Shown: positions 51,795 to 62,591, numbered from the stretch's first letter. The stretch is 64,000 nucleotides of DNA from Chrysoperla carnea (GCF_905475395.1 NC_058341.1:71917597-71981596), one strand, 5' to 3'. A program made the numbers and translations. The notes: generated from the letters alone by a model not told the origin.

Positions 51795-52240
51795 ATGAGT
51801 ACATTTATTATTGATGTACAAGGATTTAAAAGTCCAAAAAATGGATTTATTGTGAAAGAATTTGCTGCGGTCACAAAAAAAAGTGAACATTATTTCATGT
51901 TCAAGCCACCAACGCTCTTTCAATGTTTCGATGATAACACTCAAAAACAAATAAAATATTTGGAAAATTATTACCATGGAATTCAATGGAATGAAGGTAA
52001 TTATTCATATTGCAATCATATGAATCAGATTATTCTGTGTTGAATTTACGATTGACTTTATCTTTAGTTTGTATTAATTGCAAATCCGGTGTACAACGAC
52101 CTTTCACGATCACTTGTTTTTTGTCATCGAAAAATAGTCTTGAAAACATGATTTTTTTTTGTATATACCATTTGAACCATTTTGGCACTGAATATTATCC
52201 ATTTTTCTCTAATATCAACTTAAAATCTTAAACACCTGAT
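51795..52240 (+). pseudogene. Fragment of DLHGF-family accessory gene
   Basis: The first 70 codons (MSTFIIDVQGFKSPKNGFIVKEF ... KPPT ... LENYYHGIQW) match the protein at 2802. After IQWNEG the frame is lost. The piece resembling VIVKG further along reads on the opposite strand (about 52090-52120), which suggests a local inversion. Confidence 0.55.
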
Positions 52241-52249
52241 AATATAAAC

Positions 52250-53300
52250 ACAAAAAACCAAAAAAATCAATATTCGAGTTGACTTAGTATAAAAGCAATA
52301 ATACGAAAATAATAGTGCTTTACGTGCGTAGATCACTAATCGTAATAAATTATGGAGATCAACTCACAACTGATCAATCAAATACTTGTAATTTAGGAGT
52401 ATTGAAATGAATAAGAAACGAGATAAATGTCGTAGTTTGTCGTGTTGTAAAAGACACTGTCATAAGTCTTTCTGCTATGCGTTCTATGTGTGGCATTTTA
52501 TTGTATTTATACGAACGTTCACACGTATGACTATGAGTGCACATATATAAACATCTAGGCAAGAATAGTTCGTGTCTTTTCCTGGATGCACTCAGCAGCG
52601 CTAGTGCAGCGCAATGCGAAGTTACTTAAAATTCAATGTATACCGTATAGAATTATAGATGATACCCGTTAAGATGTTTTGTTTATTGATAATACTCGTA
52701 GATAAAAAATATTATATATCAGAATAAGATTATACATATTTGTCTGAATTATGTAGGGTGGGTAGTGTCTCTCTGCCTGTATGTAACGCACGCCACTGGA
52801 GGTAAGGACTCCAATTCATAATTTTTAAGTAGAAAATATTTTGAAATACATTTTTTTTTAAATCATAGGGAAATAATAATAGTAGATCAAAACGAAATGC
52901 CTTATCTACTACCGTCATCGAAATGAGACAAATTTGAAATGGCATTATTTTCAAAATAAAATTCCAATGCATGACTGAAGATTAAGGAAGGACATTTACA
53001 CAGATTGTAGTATATGCCATATAATAAATTATATTACCACATTTAATTATGATTAACTTTAATAAAGTAGCAGCAGTGCCCATTAAGCCCATCGGGGGTC
53101 CTAGGCCAATAAAATTTTGGGGCCCCCCTTTTTTGAATACTTGTAAAATTAATCGTTATTTGTGTATTCATAGCATTCATACAGCCTATTCATATCATTC
53201 CAAGGTTATAAACGAAATAAAATGAACAAAATAATTTTTTCTGTTAAATTATATATTTTCTGATTTCAAATAATTAACAATAAATTAATATATTGATGAA
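52250..53300. other. No gene recognised
   Basis: Mixed sequence with a GGGGGTCCTAGGCC...GGGGCCCCCC patch near 53090-53130 that looks like a worn transposon end. No ORF supported. Confidence 0.4.
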
Positions 53301-53317
53301 ACATTCATATACTATAA

Positions 53318-53846
53318 TTATTGATCACATTTTCGTTGGGGCTGAAAAATTTCTTTTTCTAAAATACTTAAAATTTTAGAATTCAGTTCCACTATTCTCC
53401 TAATATGATAATTGTCATCATCTATACTACGTTTTCTTCTACTTTTTTTCAAAAAATCGTCACCATCAACATCATCTTCATAAGAGCTACCACCTGATTC
53501 AGAATGTTTGTTTAAAACATTGGCCAGTTTTTTCAGAAGTTCAATTTGGTCCATTCCATTTTTTGCAAAAAACATTTTGAAAAAAATCTGTTTTAATTCC
53601 ATCAGTTCCATTTTTTTCTACACCAGTTATTGGATCTGATAAATTACTATTTGGATAATAAGTATTATAAACCTTTTGTATAGTACCATGATTTGTGACC
53701 GCTTGAACATCTGAATTATAAATATTCTGCTGTTGTGGACTTATATTATCCAAAATTGGAATTGCACTCACACTGGCATTGTTGATTATATACGTGGCCG
53801 GTATTACTATTTTAAGTAAATACGTTGTTACAAATAGATTTACCAT
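53318..53846 (-). pseudogene. Secreted protein with furin-type site, frameshifted (paralogue 1)
   Basis: Starts with a hydrophobic MVNLFVTTYLLKIVIPATYII (signal-peptide-like), then SPQQQNIYNSDVQAVTNHGTI. The frame shifts near 53590 at an A/T run and continues with KKLANVLNKHSESGG, an acidic stretch and KKSRRKRS, a furin-type cleavage motif. Same plan as 56031-56795, in the opposite orientation. Not recognised as a named family. Confidence 0.6.
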
Positions 53847-54135
53847 TGTGAATTTTAACTAGAAATTAACGTTTTCAAAAAGTTTATATATAAAATTTAA
53901 TGCTGAATTTGCAAATTATTATTAATATTAATTTGTAATTTTTGAGGAAAAAGTAGGGTATACAGAAAAAACATGAATTTAATGCTGAATTTGCAAATTA
54001 TTATTAATATTATTTTACAATTTTTGAGGAAAAGGAGGGTACACAAAAAACAAGTTTACTATTTTTTGAAATAATGTAATTTATTAAAATAATAACACAT
54101 ACATAAAAAATACAATAATTCAACAAACCGTTATT

Positions 54136-54327
54136 TTAACTTTCTTTATCATCTTTCTCCCATTGATTCAAAACGAGTTCACAACAAAAACATTTAATTT
54201 CATTTGCGTTTCCAGTGTAATAAAACCCTGCTTCCGATAACTCTACAGATTTTTTACTCAACCATTCGTTAGACGTATTACTAAATGATTGTAATCTTAC
54301 TTCAAATCTTTTATAAGCATCGATCAT
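54136..54327 (-). CDS. Half BIR domain (IAP-like)
   Basis: 63 aa. RLQSFSNTSNEWLSKKSVEL-ELSEAGFYYTG-IKCFCCELVL-WEKDD matches the first two-thirds of a baculovirus IAP repeat. The first two zinc Cys (CFCC) are present; the His and final Cys that complete the zinc site are missing because the frame ends. A whole BIR protein blocks caspases; this one probably cannot fold normally unless spliced to another exon. Confidence 0.75.
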   Translation of the reverse strand: MIDAYKRFEVRLQSFSNTSNEWLSKKSVELSEAGFYYTGNANEIKCFCCELVLNQWEKDDKES

Positions 54328-54361
54328 TCTTTTTTACAATTCCTACATTAACAATTGTTAG

Positions 54362-54910
54362 TTATAATTTTTCATATATTATATGTGGATAAAAAAACAA
54401 TATTTCTTTTAGTAAAAGATAAGTTTGACTACACAACGATGAAACACAATTTTCTACTGCATATTCAAACATTTCAGATGTGCAAGATTCGTTAGAAATT
54501 CTACTTGCAAGTAATTTTAATTTCCTAATTACCTCAATAATATTAATTTTTTTGTATTTAATAATAATGGGTTCAATTATATAATTGTATCTAAAAAGTT
54601 TTTCAATACTGTTTCTATTGAAAACTATTTTATTAATAATAACAACTTTTTGTTTATGAAATTTACAAATTTTAACATTTATTTTATTATTTACATTAAA
54701 AGTTATATTATAAAATTCACTACACATACCTATCATTACATATGTAAAAAGTTCTTGTAATTCAATCCATTCTTGTTCACACAAAATAATTTCAAACCTT
54801 TTTGATAATATTTTAACACATACATTTAATGATGAATTAAATCCTACAACCAATGATCGGCTTCCATTTAGGTGAAATTTTCGTTCCAGTAATAAATTTG
54901 ATGTTTCCAT
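54362..54910 (-). CDS. Accessory protein, 182 aa
   Basis: An intact ORF beginning METSNLLLERKFHLNGSRSLVVGF. The pattern SLVVGFNSSLNVCVKI...EQEWIEL parallels the 34824 protein. Ile/Asn-rich, no membrane helix, no known motif. Confidence 0.5.
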   Translation of the reverse strand: METSNLLLERKFHLNGSRSLVVGFNSSLNVCVKILSKRFEIILCEQEWIELQELFTYVMIGMCSEFYNITFNVNNKINVKICKFHKQKVVIINKIVFNRNSIEKLFRYNYIIEPIIIKYKKINIIEVIRKLKLLASRISNESCTSEMFEYAVENCVSSLCSQTYLLLKEILFFYPHIIYEKL

Positions 54911-54951
54911 TGTGATTTAAAAACGGTCTTGTTGAAATTGATTTTTAAGTT

Positions 54952-55293
54952 TTATACAAATTCAATTTCAGATGAATTGTATTCGTTAGGACCGTGATAG
55001 ACCATATAAAGATGGTCACTTCTTGATAGAATATCGTCAACCATAGATTGTGACAATTGCTTCTGGAATCGTATAGGAAGGAACACCTTATTTTCGTCCA
55101 ATTCCACATACCACTGTTTACCAAACTTTGTATCAACATTATCAATATCGAAAGCTTTATATTTAAAATTTTTTTTTAACTCAGACATTTTTTTGAATTC
55201 TTTAATTTTATTGCATGCGTTTAACAAACTTTGAGGTGTTGGCAACATATCTTGTCCTTCAATCAATACAATATCATCTTGACTTGATGCCAT
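54952..55293 (-). CDS. Accessory protein, 113 aa
   Basis: An intact ORF from ATG 55293, preceded by a T/A-run of 22. QWYVELDENKVFLPIRFQKQLSQ and LYMVYHGPNE look like a compact beta-rich protein. Possibly a nucleic-acid-binding protein of an element; unproven. Confidence 0.5.
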   Translation of the reverse strand: MASSQDDIVLIEGQDMLPTPQSLLNACNKIKEFKKMSELKKNFKYKAFDIDNVDTKFGKQWYVELDENKVFLPIRFQKQLSQSMVDDILSRSDHLYMVYHGPNEYNSSEIEFV

Positions 55294-55490
55294 TTTTTTT
55301 TTTTTTTTTTTTTTAAATATTTAGCAATATTTAAAAATTTATTAAACTATGAATTAATAAAAATTTTTCAACGCCTTAATATACTTATTCAAACAACATT
55401 CCCCTCCACAACAATCGTAAAAAAAATTTCCTCATATCAACTAACGATACCTATAAATTGCACGTGCATTACCTATAAATTGCATGTGCC

Positions 55491-55680
55491 TTTGTTTCTT
55501 ATCTCTTAATTTCGTAGTTCACGCATCAATGACTTACCCGTCCCATCTTTTTTCATTCGTTTATCCATTCTGTCCAATTAATTTGTTTGTTTCTTATCTC
55601 TTAATTTCGTAGTTCACGCATCAATGGCTTACCCGTCCCATCTTTTTTCATTCGTTTATCCATTCTGTCCAATTAATTTG
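55491..55680. repeat. 95-bp tandem duplication
   Basis: TTTGTTTCTTATCTCTTAATTTCG... is repeated exactly next to itself (55491-55585, 55586-55680) with one substitution. A shorter 20-bp repeat (CCTATAAATTGCA) precedes it at about 55450-55490. Confidence 0.9.
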
Positions 55681-55883
55681 TTCCACACTTTGTGTCTTAT
55701 CTTTCTGCATCCACATTGGTCTAGCTTCTTTCTTTTTCAACGCCATTTTTTGTGACGCCGTGCAAATTATGATAAGGCTATCCAATAAATCGTTCAAGCA
55801 TTGTCATTGGTCTAGCCCTACTATCACCCGATTATGTCCAGCCGCCCTTTTTGGACGCCATTGTTCTGTGACGTCGTAAAATA

Positions 55884-55931
55884 ATGATACGGATACCCGA
55901 TCAACCACGTGTGATCGGGAAACCGTATCAT
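55884..55931. promoter_or_regulatory. 48-bp palindrome with central E-box
   Basis: ATGATACGG..ACCCGATCA and GATCGGG..CCGTATCAT form arms around CACGTG (55906-55911). TGACGTCG lies just upstream at 55868. It lies 30 bp from a TATA box. Confidence 0.6.
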
Positions 55932-55961
55932 CTAACTACTCATAATCAAATAGTATTTTGC

Positions 55962-55972
55962 TATATAAAAGC
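55962..55972 (+). promoter_or_regulatory. TATA box of secreted-protein gene
   Basis: TATATAAAAGC, 69 bp before ATG 56031. Confidence 0.6.
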
Positions 55973-56030
55973 AGCCAGCAAATATTATTGTAGTTTAGTA
56001 AATAGTGAGTAGTAAGTTAAGTTTACAGTT

Positions 56031-56795
56031 ATGTCTAATATAACTTTCAATAACTTTTATATTAGTGTTAGTTTACCTTTATTCTACATATTTTTAAATA
56101 ATAGTGACAACATAACAGTGTGTGCTTTGCTTAACAACGTTAATCCTTCTCAACAAAATATTATTATCTCTGAGATCCAGGCTATAACAAACCATGGAAG
56201 TATACAAAAGGTATACAATAATTTTTACAAAAACAAAAATGAAACGGACTTAATTAGTTTATCCGATAACTTTTATGGAAAAAAAACGGACTTAATATTG
56301 GACAAATTGAATTCAAATTTTTTTCATGATAATTATTTTAATAGAAATAATAATCAAATTGATATGTTTAAAAGCCTAATTCATTTGTTAAAACAACCGT
56401 CTGGACGTTTGGAAGATGAATATGAATATGTACCTATAGAAGACACAGAACGACGTCGAAGAAAACGTAATATTAATCAAAATGAACTACAACATAGCGT
56501 TAAAAATTTTATTAACCTAAACTCAGATCTACTACCAATTTTAAATGCAGAATTTGAAAAGTTATATGGAATCAACTATATCGAAAATATGATGTTTTTT
56601 CATATTAACTATGAAAATGGTAACATATTTTCATTAAACAACAATGGTGATGAACAAAATTACACCTTTTTTGATAAATTATCATCTGATGTTTTAAAGA
56701 AAGTACAGCATTTAAAAATTTTATTAAATAAAAAACTAGATTATTTAGACAGGTTTAAGGTTGTTAAAAAAGATACAAAAATTATACCTTTTTAA
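56031..56795 (+). CDS. Secreted protein with furin-type site (paralogue 2)
   Basis: 254 aa and intact. A hydrophobic N-terminus (about residues 11-32, VSLPLFYIFL...) is probably a signal peptide or anchor. Conserved block NPSQQNIIISEIQAITNHGSI-KVYNNFY follows, then acidic YEYVPIEDTE, RRRRKR at about 142-147 and a helical C-terminal half. Cutting after RRRRKR would release two chains. No known family. Asn-rich with several possible glycosylation sites. A virus-derived secreted factor or surface protein is possible. Confidence 0.55.
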   Translation: MSNITFNNFYISVSLPLFYIFLNNSDNITVCALLNNVNPSQQNIIISEIQAITNHGSIQKVYNNFYKNKNETDLISLSDNFYGKKTDLILDKLNSNFFHDNYFNRNNNQIDMFKSLIHLLKQPSGRLEDEYEYVPIEDTERRRRKRNINQNELQHSVKNFINLNSDLLPILNAEFEKLYGINYIENMMFFHINYENGNIFSLNNNGDEQNYTFFDKLSSDVLKKVQHLKILLNKKLDYLDRFKVVKKDTKIIPF

Positions 56796-56799
56796 ATGT

Positions 56800-57300
56800 T
56801 TATTTAATTTAGGCTTTTTTTTATTTAAGAATCGTTCGACTATGAAAGTTTGGCTTAGAAAATCATAACTTTTGCTCCATATCAACCAAACCATTTTTGA
56901 AACTAGTCCAACTTTTTTTAAATTTTTTTTAAAATTTCTTAAACATTTAATCCAACTTTCAAAATTTGTTTAATTTTTTTAAAATTTTACTAACTAAACA
57001 ACTGGATGGGGATGGGTTATTTAGATAGGTTTAAGATAGTTAAAAAAATTATACGTTTTTAAAATTTTTTATTTAACATAAGATAATAGATTTTAAAAAT
57101 ATTCATTAGTGTAAAATTTAATTTAAAATAGTGTAAAACAATTTTAAATATGAACATAAAAAAGTTATTATTTTAGCATAATTAGTTTATTATTTTGAAA
57201 ATTGTAAATTCAATTAAAAATCGTTAGTAGATTGTTAGTTGGATACAGATCTAAAACGTACCGTATGGTACTATTTTAAATCTTTTGAAAAGTTTATATT
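56800..57300. other. Noncoding, with shuffled gene fragments
   Basis: 57110-57215 matches the start of the 62591 gene in opposite sense, and 57228-57300 (GATCTAAAACGTACCGTATG) matches 62402-62470 in the same sense. An inverted pair (AATCGTTCGACTATGAAAG at about 56827 and its complement at about 57391) encloses the area. Confidence 0.55.
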
Positions 57301-57620
57301 TAAAATTCATTCAATTATGACAGTTTGGTTTAAAAATTAAAACTTTTGCTCCATATCAACTATTTTATAACAAGTCTAAACCAAATCAAAGTTTCATAGT
57401 CGAACGATTTTGAATAAAAACTTGATTTACATAAAGGTAAATCCTTTTAAAAATTTGTTTAATTTTATTTAAAAAAATTTTCTAAAATTAAAGCTTTTTA
57501 GTCTTAGTTCAATATTGTTGTTAATAATGTATTTAATAAAAAAATCAATATTTAATTATTAGTTTTATTATTTATTTATTATGTATTGGTAAAATTTAAT
57601 AAAAAAATTATATTTAATAT
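57300..57620. other. AT-rich, no gene seen
   Basis: Holds the second arm of the AATCGTTCGAC inverted repeat near 57391; otherwise plain AT-rich DNA. Confidence 0.4.
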
Positions 57621-57622
57621 TT

Positions 57623-57993
57623 TTACAAACCCATTTTAATAAATCGAAAATATGCATAAATTTTATTATTATTAAAAAAAGGTTTTAACTGATGATTTGT
57701 TAACATAATAGAAATGGGTTTTTTTGCTTTGAAATTTTTTTTTTGAGAAAATATATAATTTTTTTTTTCAAATTTTAATTTAAAAACAAATACATCTTCC
57801 ATTTTTACAGGTAATATTAAAAATTTAACATATTTCACAAATCTCATACATATTATACCAAATAAATTATTATTAAATTTAATAAATTGTACTTCAGTAT
57901 CAACAATTAAAGACGATTTATAAAAATTTGAAATACATTCAAACGTATTCGAATTTGTGTGATTATAAATCATTATTTTATGTAAATTTTGTA
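57623..57993 (-). pseudogene. C-terminal part of RING/SIAH-like gene
   Basis: Open on the minus strand from the LINE 3' tail (KIMIYNHTNSNTFECISNFY) to a stop at 57623. It fits as the beta-rich substrate-binding part downstream of the RING and zinc-finger piece at 61811-62157. The LINE separates the two. Confidence 0.5.
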
Positions 57994-58130
57994 TAATAAT
58001 AATAATAATAATAATCAATTTATTTTTTGACTCAATAAGAGTATAAATATGTCATACAAAGAAAAGAAAATCATATTTGTACATTTAATAGATCACACTT
58101 GTACGGACACAAATCAATTAGATAATTTTT

Positions 58131-60980
58131 TTAACAACATTTGAATCTGTTGAAATCTTGTATTGCTCTAATGTCGGCAGGCAGCTGATTATATAATGCA
58201 CTACCTTTACATATCGGACTATTGCTATATCTCTTTGTTCGATACTTTTGAATATGAATTTTGTCTTTAGCTCTTGTATTATGCTCATATATGTCTGAGT
58301 TTAAATTTAAATTTGTTAGATTTTGTTTAGTATATTTCAGTACTTCAAATATGTAGATCGCGTAGAAGGTCATAATTTTTTTTTCTTTAAAGTATGGAAC
58401 ACACGATTCCCTATAATTAGTATTAAAAATTAATCTTAATATTCGCTTTTGGGTTTTGAATACTCTAGTACATTCTCCGGCATGTCCCCATAGAGCAATA
58501 CAATATTTCATGGTGCTATAACAAAAGGCATAATAAAAACATAGCAAGGTGTCGATATCAACAATTGTGCGCAAGCACTTAAGGTAGTAATAGTGACTGT
58601 TTAATTTTTTACAGACACAATCGATGTGGGCATTCCATTTCATATTTGAGTCTATAATAACTCCTAAGAATTTCGTTTGGATGACCTTTTCAATTTCAAT
58701 GTTGTTGTATGATATCTTTATATCATCCATATTTTTATTACCTCGTTCAAAAATAATGAAATTAGTTTTTGATAAATTGATAATGAGTTGATTATTGTAG
58801 CACCAGCTATGGAATTCTTCTAGCACCTTATCAATCTTTATCTTGAGATTCTCTGACGTATCTGCAGATATGAGCACTGATGTATCATCTGCATACATAA
58901 TCACTTCTCCAGTTACAACATGATCTGGAAGGTCATTTGAATAAAGCGAAAAGAGTACTGGACCCAAATTGCTTCCTTGCGGTATACCGACAGTACTCTT
59001 ATATTTATGAGATGTACAATTATTAATTTCCACTTCAAAGTTCCTATTTTCTAAGTACGACTCAAACCACTTAAGAGCAACTCCTCTTACACCCAGCTTC
59101 TCAACTTTTTTAATAAGATATTATGGTTAACAGTATCAAATGCTGCTGTTAGATCGAAGAAAAGCACACAAACGTAGTTCTTATCGTCTAAGTTTCTTAA
59201 AATATAGTCTGTGCAGTTGATACACGCCGTGCATGTCGAAAATTTTGGTCGAAATCCATGTTGGCATTTTGACAGAAGATTGTGTTCTGTAATGAACGAC
59301 ATTAGTCTGTTGTACATCAAGCTTTCTAAAATTTTAGCAAACATCGATAATAATGATATAGGGCGGTAGTTATTGACACATGTATAATCTCCATTCTTAT
59401 AGATGGGCTTAACTTTTGCTGTTTTTAACACATCAGGAAAATATCCATTTTCAAAAGAAAGATTAACAAGATGTTGAAGCACTACCGTTATTGTTTTAGT
59501 TGTGTATTTTAATACTCTCGAGGGAATGTTGTCAATGCCAGTGGAGTTTGTGTTTTTTAATTTATTAATTGCGTCAAATACTTCTTTGTTTGATACCGGA
59601 TATAAGTATATTGAAGAGACACTGGTTTTACGTGCTGTATCATTGCGTTGCGGAATCCCATTGTAATGTGCGTTTAGTTTGCTTAGAGCTGATGTTGAAA
59701 AATATTTTCCAAATTCATTAGCTACAGCCAAATCATTCGATTTTTCAATATTATCAATGTTTTTCAATGATATTTTTTTAGATTGTTTCATTTGCATACC
59801 TGTTGCCTTTCTGATCACTCTCCATTTCTCTTTCACGGGGTTATCTGCTTTAGTAATTGATGCTTGGATGAATTTACTCTTAGCTTGGTTTATATTAGCA
59901 TTGTGTTTTTTTTTCATTTGCTTGTATACAAAATCAACGCAAGAATCTTGTACAGATGCTTTTATCTGGTATAGATCTTTTAAGTTACGACCTTCAGCAA
60001 TAAGTTCATTGGTAATCCATCCTTTATTTTGTCGATTTTTTCTATTTTGAACCTTTACAATCGGAAAGCTTGCTTCAAAACAATAAGTGTAGGCAGTATA
60101 AAACTTCAGAAATGCTTCATGAGGGATGTTTTCTTCAAAAACTTCAGTCCATTGAACATTTTCAACCATCCAATTCATGTATTCCAAGTTTACGTTATTG
60201 ATTTTTCGCCTATAAAACAATTCATCAAATGTTTCTTTAACTTGAATTTCAATGGTAAGTATTCCAGCTAGATGGTCACTTAAGTTTAGATTTTCAACAC
60301 TTATTTCATTCACTGTTATGTCTTTGTTTACAACACAATAATCAATAGATGTGCTAGTGTATGGAGTAATTCGAGTGGGCACAGTTATGATGTTTTCACT
60401 GTTGTTTGATTCAAATATATCACAGAGTGTTCTTTTTTCCGAGCTATCATTAGAAAAATTTATATTGAAATCACCCATTATAACATGCAAATTTTTGATT
60501 GGATCAATAAGTCGAAAAGTTTCACTAAGTGCATGCATAAAGCTACCCAAATCACCTAAAGGGGACCTGTAGATTGATAATATATACAAGTTGGTATAGT
60601 GACACTTATATTTTATTGCAACACATTCGTAGTTTAATTCATCACAAATATTTAATGTATTTACAATGCTACAATATTTGACGATTTCATTATGAACATA
60701 TATAGCAGTACCACCAAGATTAAATCGCTCTCTGCAAAAACTTGTCAGTAATGTGAAATTAGCTATCTGAATACTTTTTATGGATTCTTTAGTTTGCCAA
60801 TGTTCTGTTACGCAAATTATATCTGGGCTATTAACTTTAATACTTAGTTCTAATTGTGCAGTTTTATTGCTTATACATTGAATATTTTGATTAATAATTT
60901 TTATTTTTTTAGGTGGTGCTTTGACTTTTTCAGAAATATTAATCAGATTGTGTTTGTTATCAGGTTCTTTAAAATCTAGC
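58131..60980 (-). pseudogene. LINE ORF2: endonuclease and reverse transcriptase, one frameshift
   Basis: The ORF2 frame overlaps the end of ORF1 and has no obvious ATG. Endonuclease motifs: CVTEHW, SIYRSPLGD, IMGDFN, SIDYCVVN and NLSDH. RT: KVKPIYKNGD, YRPISLLS, QHGFRPKFST, LFFDLTAAFDTV, GIPQGSNLGPVLF and YADDTSVL. The frame breaks once at an A-run near 59095, between LLKKL and GVRGVALKWF. This LINE type copies itself by nicking target DNA and priming on it. Confidence 0.9.
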
Positions 60981-61796
60981 TGTTCCTTTAGGAAAAAAGT
61001 AACGTTTCACAATAACATTCTTTGGCCAGTTATCGGGACTATACAATTTCTCTTTAAGTTCCGCACAGGCCCCTATTTTAAAGCTACAGCTTTTGCTTTC
61101 AGGGACACTTCTTAACATTTCACATTCGAAGGAGTGTGTGGGATATTGTTTTGTGAGGTAATCCATCACTGTTTCCACAGTAGTTCCCTTTTCTATACGT
61201 CCTACATATATCCATATTTTTTTATCAGATGCTTTAAATTCGGTTTCAGCTTCCTTATTTCCAGTAATAATTTCTCGGCGACGTTTTCTATACTTAGGAT
61301 ATGTAAATCCATCAGTATTATCTTCTAGTTCGATTTCTCTTTCCTTTTGGACATTAATTATGGAAGAGTATTCGTTATTGAGATTTTGCGATGTACCTGG
61401 ATTTGATGTTTGCATTTCAATTTGATTTAAATTATCCGATTCTGTGATATTTTTTTCTTTATTTCGGCTATATTGATTTGTTTTAGGTCCTTTTCCCTTT
61501 TTATTAATTGAATGTTCAATGACTTCCGGATCAGCTCTATTCACTTCAAACATTTGTTTACATTCACTTGTCAAATTTTTTAGTTGTAGTAATTCACTTT
61601 TAACCTCATTAAGTTCATTTAGTATGGGTTTCACAGCTTGTTCTACTACTTTTGACACGATATTACTGAAAATAGTTGTAAATTCATCACTATTTAAACT
61701 ATTCTTTAGCACTTGAGAAATAATTGCTTCGTAATCAACATTAGATTTAATTGTTTCACTCCGTGTTGAGACACCACTAGCACCTGGAGGCGCCAT
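60969..61796 (-). CDS. LINE ORF1 (gag-like)
   Basis: About 275 aa from ATG 61796 (MAPPGASGVSTRSE); the frame upstream belongs to the interrupted RING gene. Coiled-coil-like middle (LNELNEVKSELLQLKNL), then IWIYVGRIEKGTTVETVMDY...NVIVKRYFFP, the C-terminal fold found in insect LINE ORF1 proteins. Confidence 0.8.
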   Translation of the reverse strand: MAPPGASGVSTRSETIKSNVDYEAIISQVLKNSLNSDEFTTIFSNIVSKVVEQAVKPILNELNEVKSELLQLKNLTSECKQMFEVNRADPEVIEHSINKKGKGPKTNQYSRNKEKNITESDNLNQIEMQTSNPGTSQNLNNEYSSIINVQKEREIELEDNTDGFTYPKYRKRRREIITGNKEAETEFKASDKKIWIYVGRIEKGTTVETVMDYLTKQYPTHSFECEMLRSVPESKSCSFKIGACAELKEKLYSPDNWPKNVIVKRYFFPKGTARF

Positions 61797-61810
61797 TTTT
61801 TTTATATGTG

Positions 61811-62157
61811 AGATATACAAATTCATGCTAGTTGTTTCCCAATAACAACCTTCCATCACACACTTCATTACTTCGTTTTCTTTGTTTTCACAATATATAC
61901 TTTTATGCTTTCTATAGTCTTTTAGTATGACCTATTCACCACACGATTTATTAAGACACTGAATTGTTATGTCCAACATCGATTGTATGTGTAGACTTCG
62001 TTTATCAATTTGATATGGTTCTCGACATAAAGGACACTTGTTTTCCTCTTCTTTTACTAATTTGTAGCAATCACCACATATTAAATGACTATTCACACAC
62101 TCGTAAATATCTTGATCGTCTAAACAGACAGGACAGGTAAAATATTCAACAATCTAA
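61811..62157 (-). pseudogene. RING/SIAH-like E3 ligase fragment
   Basis: After an acceptor (TTTATTTAG) at about 62158 the frame reads YFTCPVCLDDQDIYECVNSH, then a Cys pair and CPLCREPY, a C3HC4 RING. SIAH-type zinc-finger spacing follows (CLNKSC, KHKSIYC, CVMEGCYW, H). A TAG at 61932-61934 interrupts, and the LINE insertion at about 61800 cuts the rest. No ATG was found for the first exon. Such ligases attach ubiquitin; viral versions can redirect host proteins. It appears dead here. Confidence 0.7.
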
Positions 62158-62206
62158 ATAAAAAAATAAAAATTAAATAAAAATTAACTCACTTTTATAA
62201 CTGATT

Positions 62207-62591
62207 TTATTCCCAATCCTCATCATCTGTATTTGAAATTATATCCGAAGTATCCGAAGGAGTTTCATTAACTAAATATGGAATGAATAATTTTCTATAC
62301 GAGAAAACATCAAAAAGTTCAAACTCCATCATTTGTTGAATATGTTCAAGAGCTACATTAAAATGTTTCAATTGATTTTAAAGGAAATCTCTGTCTTACA
62401 ATCGTTAGTAGATTGTAAGTTGGTTGCTGATCTAAAACGTACCGTATGGTACTATTTAAATCTTTTGAAATTTGCTCATAATTTTTTTGACTATTGAACA
62501 CTTGCAAAGAAAGCTCTATTATATTTCGACTTTTTAAAAAATTATTTTGATTGAATTTATAATTTTCAAAATATACCTTTTTGGCGTCCAT
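62207..62591 (-). pseudogene. Relative of 34067 gene, one frameshift
   Basis: MDAKKVYFENYKFNQNNF from ATG 62591 runs to a stop at 62358. The neighbouring frame continues HFNVALEHIQQMMEFELFDV and ends SDTSDIISNTDDEDWE at 62207. The tail pattern KLF-P...acidic matches 34067-34603. The shift is near 62385, at an AAA run. Confidence 0.55.

Larger units (their letters stand above)
57994..61800 (-). mobile_element. LINE, CR1/Jockey-like
   Basis: ORF1 and ORF2 (AP-endonuclease plus reverse transcriptase) on the minus strand, a roughly 110-bp 3' UTR and an (ATT)n tail at 57994-58017. Its 5' side starts about at the ORF1 ATG, so the 5' UTR is missing or very short. It splits a RING/SIAH-like gene. 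A clear target duplication was not found. Confidence 0.88.

Noticed and set aside
53060-53140. hAT-type transposon end (GGGGGTCCTAGGCC...GGGGCCCCCC)
   Set aside because: Only one worn end is visible, with no partner and no duplication.
57994-61800. Target duplication of the LINE
   Set aside because: I compared ACATATAAAA at the 5' side with ACATAAAATA at the 3' side; they are not an exact repeat, so none is claimed.
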